Assembly: GCA_943704525.1 (NCBI GenBank)
Contig: CALSCQ010000547.1
Coordinates: forward strand, 1 to 20,789
DNA: 20,789 nucleotides
Source: Pigoraptor vietnamica
Taxonomy: Eukaryota > Opisthokonta > Filasterea
Direction: 5' to 3'
Numbering within the stretch: the stretch's first letter is position 1; every line of letters starts with the position of its first letter. Positions 18,501-20,789 of this stretch are shown here, piece after piece. A program made the position numbers and the translations under genes. Under the pieces are notes generated by a model. The model worked only from the letters and a program-made list of their open reading frames with translations. It did no database searches and was not told the origin of the DNA.

Positions 18501-20789
18501 TGCAATCCGTATAAAACAGCGCATAATCGTCCGCGGTGCACTCGCGCATGGGCTCGCAGCTGCAGAGCAAACAAATCAGCGATTTGACACGCGCACTGGA
18601 GCTCTACAAACATCGAGAAACGCAGCCCACGTTTTCGACCCGGGGGCGGCAAACGTTCCAAGGGCACACGGCTTGCACTGCGTCGAGCCGTAATCGCTTG
18701 TCGCAGTGAACCAGTCGCACTTTTGGCACGAGCTCGAGTGATTCGTGTTCGTGTACGTCCCAGGAAGGCAGGCCGCGCAGCTGTGAAATGGCACGTGAGC
18801 CACATTGTAGTGCCCCATTTCGCCCCGCACATGGTATCCTAAATCATAGAAGTGTGCCCATCGACTCCACTACCCCGCACAGGACAGACAGACCCCCACC
18901 TGCCCTCCGTGGCATACTGCGTGCCAATAAACTCAATACGGCGCACAACGACCATGTCGGAACCGCCCGACTGCGTTTCGTCCTTGATGTACTGCCACTT
19001 GAACGTGTGTGGGCCGGGGTTCAGCCTGCAAAGTCTCACATCGGTCAGTGCGCAGATTGCGTGCAAATAGACTTAGGGACGAGCTACACGTACATATACT
19101 TGAACGTCTTGGCGTCAGAAGACACGAACGGGACGACGTCCACTTCGTCGACCTTGAACACAAAGCCGTCGCACTTGAGGTTCTGAGGGCACCGCTCGGC
19201 ATCGACAGAAAATTCGAACGCAACCTACGAGGTGTCTTCGCGTCAGCGCGACAAGGACAAAGAGAAATTGCAGGCTCCGACAAATAGTAAGTGCGTTTGC
19301 GTCTGACAAGCAATTGGGCGTGCTTGCGTCCTTGCATAAACGACCGAGAAGACGCACACAGCAAAGAGAAATTTTCGGCCGCGCACCATGTTCTTCCTGC
19401 CGGGCAGCACGAAATGGGCTGTCGTGACGAGCGTGGACACAATATTGTGCTCCACGAAATTGTCACCCGAATAGAGGCCGGTGCCATCCTCCGTCGGCTT
19501 CCACCTGAAAGGGCACAGCATGAACGCGTCACCCCACGCAATTCCAACAGTACGATGCCGCCTCTCAACAACATTAGCCATTTACTACGGACGCGAACAT
19601 CAGGTCGACTCGATCTCACCACGCGCGTCCATTTGCTCACCACACGGACGACAGCGCACAAATTCACACGCAGAGCATCACAACAGGCACATCGAGCCCA
19701 CGCACCCGCTGCAAGGGGCAACCTGCCGGGGGTCCTTCTGCTCGCAGATGGTGAAGAAGCCCGCCGGGAGTGTATCAAAGGCCGTGTAGGCGAGGCCGGG
19801 ACCCGGCGAGTAAGTGCCCGCCGTGCAGTCGCTGCACGTGGTGGACGCGAACGGAAGGTACTCGCCGCCGTCGCACGTGGTGTTGCACGGGAGGTTTGTC
19901 ACCTGCGAGTGAACAAGGGGCGAACACGTCGGGAAAAAGCCTCTCTGACAAAGGGAAGCAGACAACGCGGACGAGAACAACACCCACCGGCAGCGGGTGC
20001 TTGAAGGAAGAAGGATGGAGCGGGTCGCACGTGCCGGCAAGGTAGTACACAGCGGTGCGATTGTTGACAGCCTGCACAAAAATGAGGGTTACGCCAGAGG
20101 TGCCATTTGCGAAGACGAGCTAGCACGGGGGACCCACCTCATTGCACGGCAAGTACATTCCGACGTAGTCAGAGGACACGCACGGACGCAGACCACCTTC
20201 ATGAGAGAACAGAATGCATGAGAAACGGACGGTGAACACTGACGCGACGACGGCGCACGCACGCACCTGGCTGCACTGGCCCACGGACAGGGCAGGCGGC
20301 CGATGTGATCCACTCAATAGTGAGATAGCATCCGTCAAACGACTCGGCCACAGTCGGAGGGGCGTCCTGTCGAAAGGGGAATTGCGCATCAGAATTATTT
20401 CGCGAACTGACGACAGGGATGCACGCAAAACTTCGCCAGCGGTGTGCTCACTCTACACAGTGAGCAGAATACAGCGTTCGCGGTCCAACGCACGCAACGC
20501 ACGCGGCATAGATTCGCACACAATGCACCTTGTTGCCATCGCAGAGGAACTTGATCTCCGTGAAGCGATAGCGCAGCGCGTCGCACTTCTCGGGCGTCTG
20601 GTAGATCACGGTGAGGACGGTCGCTGGAGGAACAGCGGCACGTGAGAATGATACAGCAACACCTATAACGCCTCATGCACTGCAGTGTGCGCGCATGGGC
20701 ACGTGCGTCGACGTCCTAATGACAGCAACACACTTCCGTAGTTCGACTCCCCTCCCCCGCTCCGCCCCAAAGCCAATTCCTCCCCCCCC
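15510..20789 (-). CDS. ELAPOR: ELAPOR (KIAA1324/EIG121)-like type I membrane receptor (5' partial)
   Basis: Cys-rich lumenal receptor. Animal ELAPOR1/2 act in the Golgi-endolysosomal system, secretory granules and autophagy. Exons in coding order: tentative (20789)-20734, then 20623-20529, 20366-20267, 20196-20138, 20071-19988, 19902-19706, 19504-19387, 19224-19100, 19025-18900, 18780-18631, 18559-18455, 18393-18046, 17955-17841, 17765-17589, 17477-17269, 17195-16699, 16637-16548, 16457-16323, 16240-15929, 15843-15713, 15602-15510. About 1088 residues without the tentative exon. An N-terminal MRH-type end (DGCYLTIEWITSAACP) comes first. The ELAPOR body follows: FDTLPAGF, CAACLPGTYTNTNHSSSCQKC, CPPGKYN, CPAGTFAPEGSEVCTPCPAG, CGPGTWA. 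A second MRH domain (17195-16548) leads to FVWRSMYACPLCTTVDF. A beta-sandwich exon (16240-15929), a membrane span (about 15820-15746) and a tail follow. The tail begins LRYKYYKTL, as in animal ELAPOR, contains a possible YxxPhi signal YKTL, and ends in an acidic stretch. Confidence 0.92.

Noticed and set aside
1-20789. Transposons, retroelements or virus-derived genes
   Set aside because: No reverse transcriptase, transposase, integrase, capsid or terminal-repeat signature was seen in any frame.

Overview
The window looks like nuclear DNA of a GC-rich, intron-dense, compact eukaryotic genome, probably a free-living protist. Five of the seven protein genes are split by spliceosomal GT-AG introns, mostly 57-200 bases, with GTGCG/GTGGG/GTGAG-type donors and CAG acceptors with weak pyrimidine tracts. 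The standard genetic code is used, codons favour G or C in the third position, and gaps between genes are short. I see no plastid or prokaryotic gene. The gene set (RAD51B, RNF168-like RING protein, COQ6, CCT4, ELAPOR-like receptor, NF1-type RasGAP) points to a complex eukaryote but does not fix the lineage. Exon boundaries were set by hand from splice signals, reading phase and remembered family sequences. All internal junctions agree in phase.

Layout. (1) 54-4315 (+): 3' part of a signalling gene encoding a RasGAP domain with five PH domains. (2) 4634-6816 (+): complete RAD51B recombinase paralogue in ten exons, with an expanded minisatellite intron and two E2F-like sites upstream. (3) 6927-7847 (-): intronless RNF168-like RING E3 ligase, convergent with RAD51B. 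(4) 8070-10470 (+): COQ6 ubiquinone monooxygenase in ten exons, sharing a 222-base divergent promoter with the RING gene. (5) 10536-13035 (-): CCT4, the delta subunit of the cytosolic chaperonin, convergent with COQ6. (6) 13036-14156: a long divergent intergenic region with an AT-rich core. (7) 14157-15191 (+): intronless, predicted mitochondrial membrane protein built of about 18-residue helical repeats. (8) 15510 to the right edge (-): an ELAPOR/KIAA1324-type type I membrane receptor in at least 20 exons, lacking its 5' end.

The genes are mostly unrelated housekeeping and signalling genes. RAD51B and the RNF168-like gene are the one functionally linked pair, since both families act in double-strand-break repair. 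The most unusual points are four. The RasGAP domain has its usual N-terminal helices placed after the catalytic core. The ELAPOR protein carries an extra N-terminal MRH module and a cadherin-like beta-sandwich exon before its membrane span. The RAD51B intron array contains no AG dinucleotide before the true acceptor. GC-rich perfect palindromes sit in all three convergent gene gaps. I found no mobile element, virus-derived element, tRNA, rRNA or CRISPR array.
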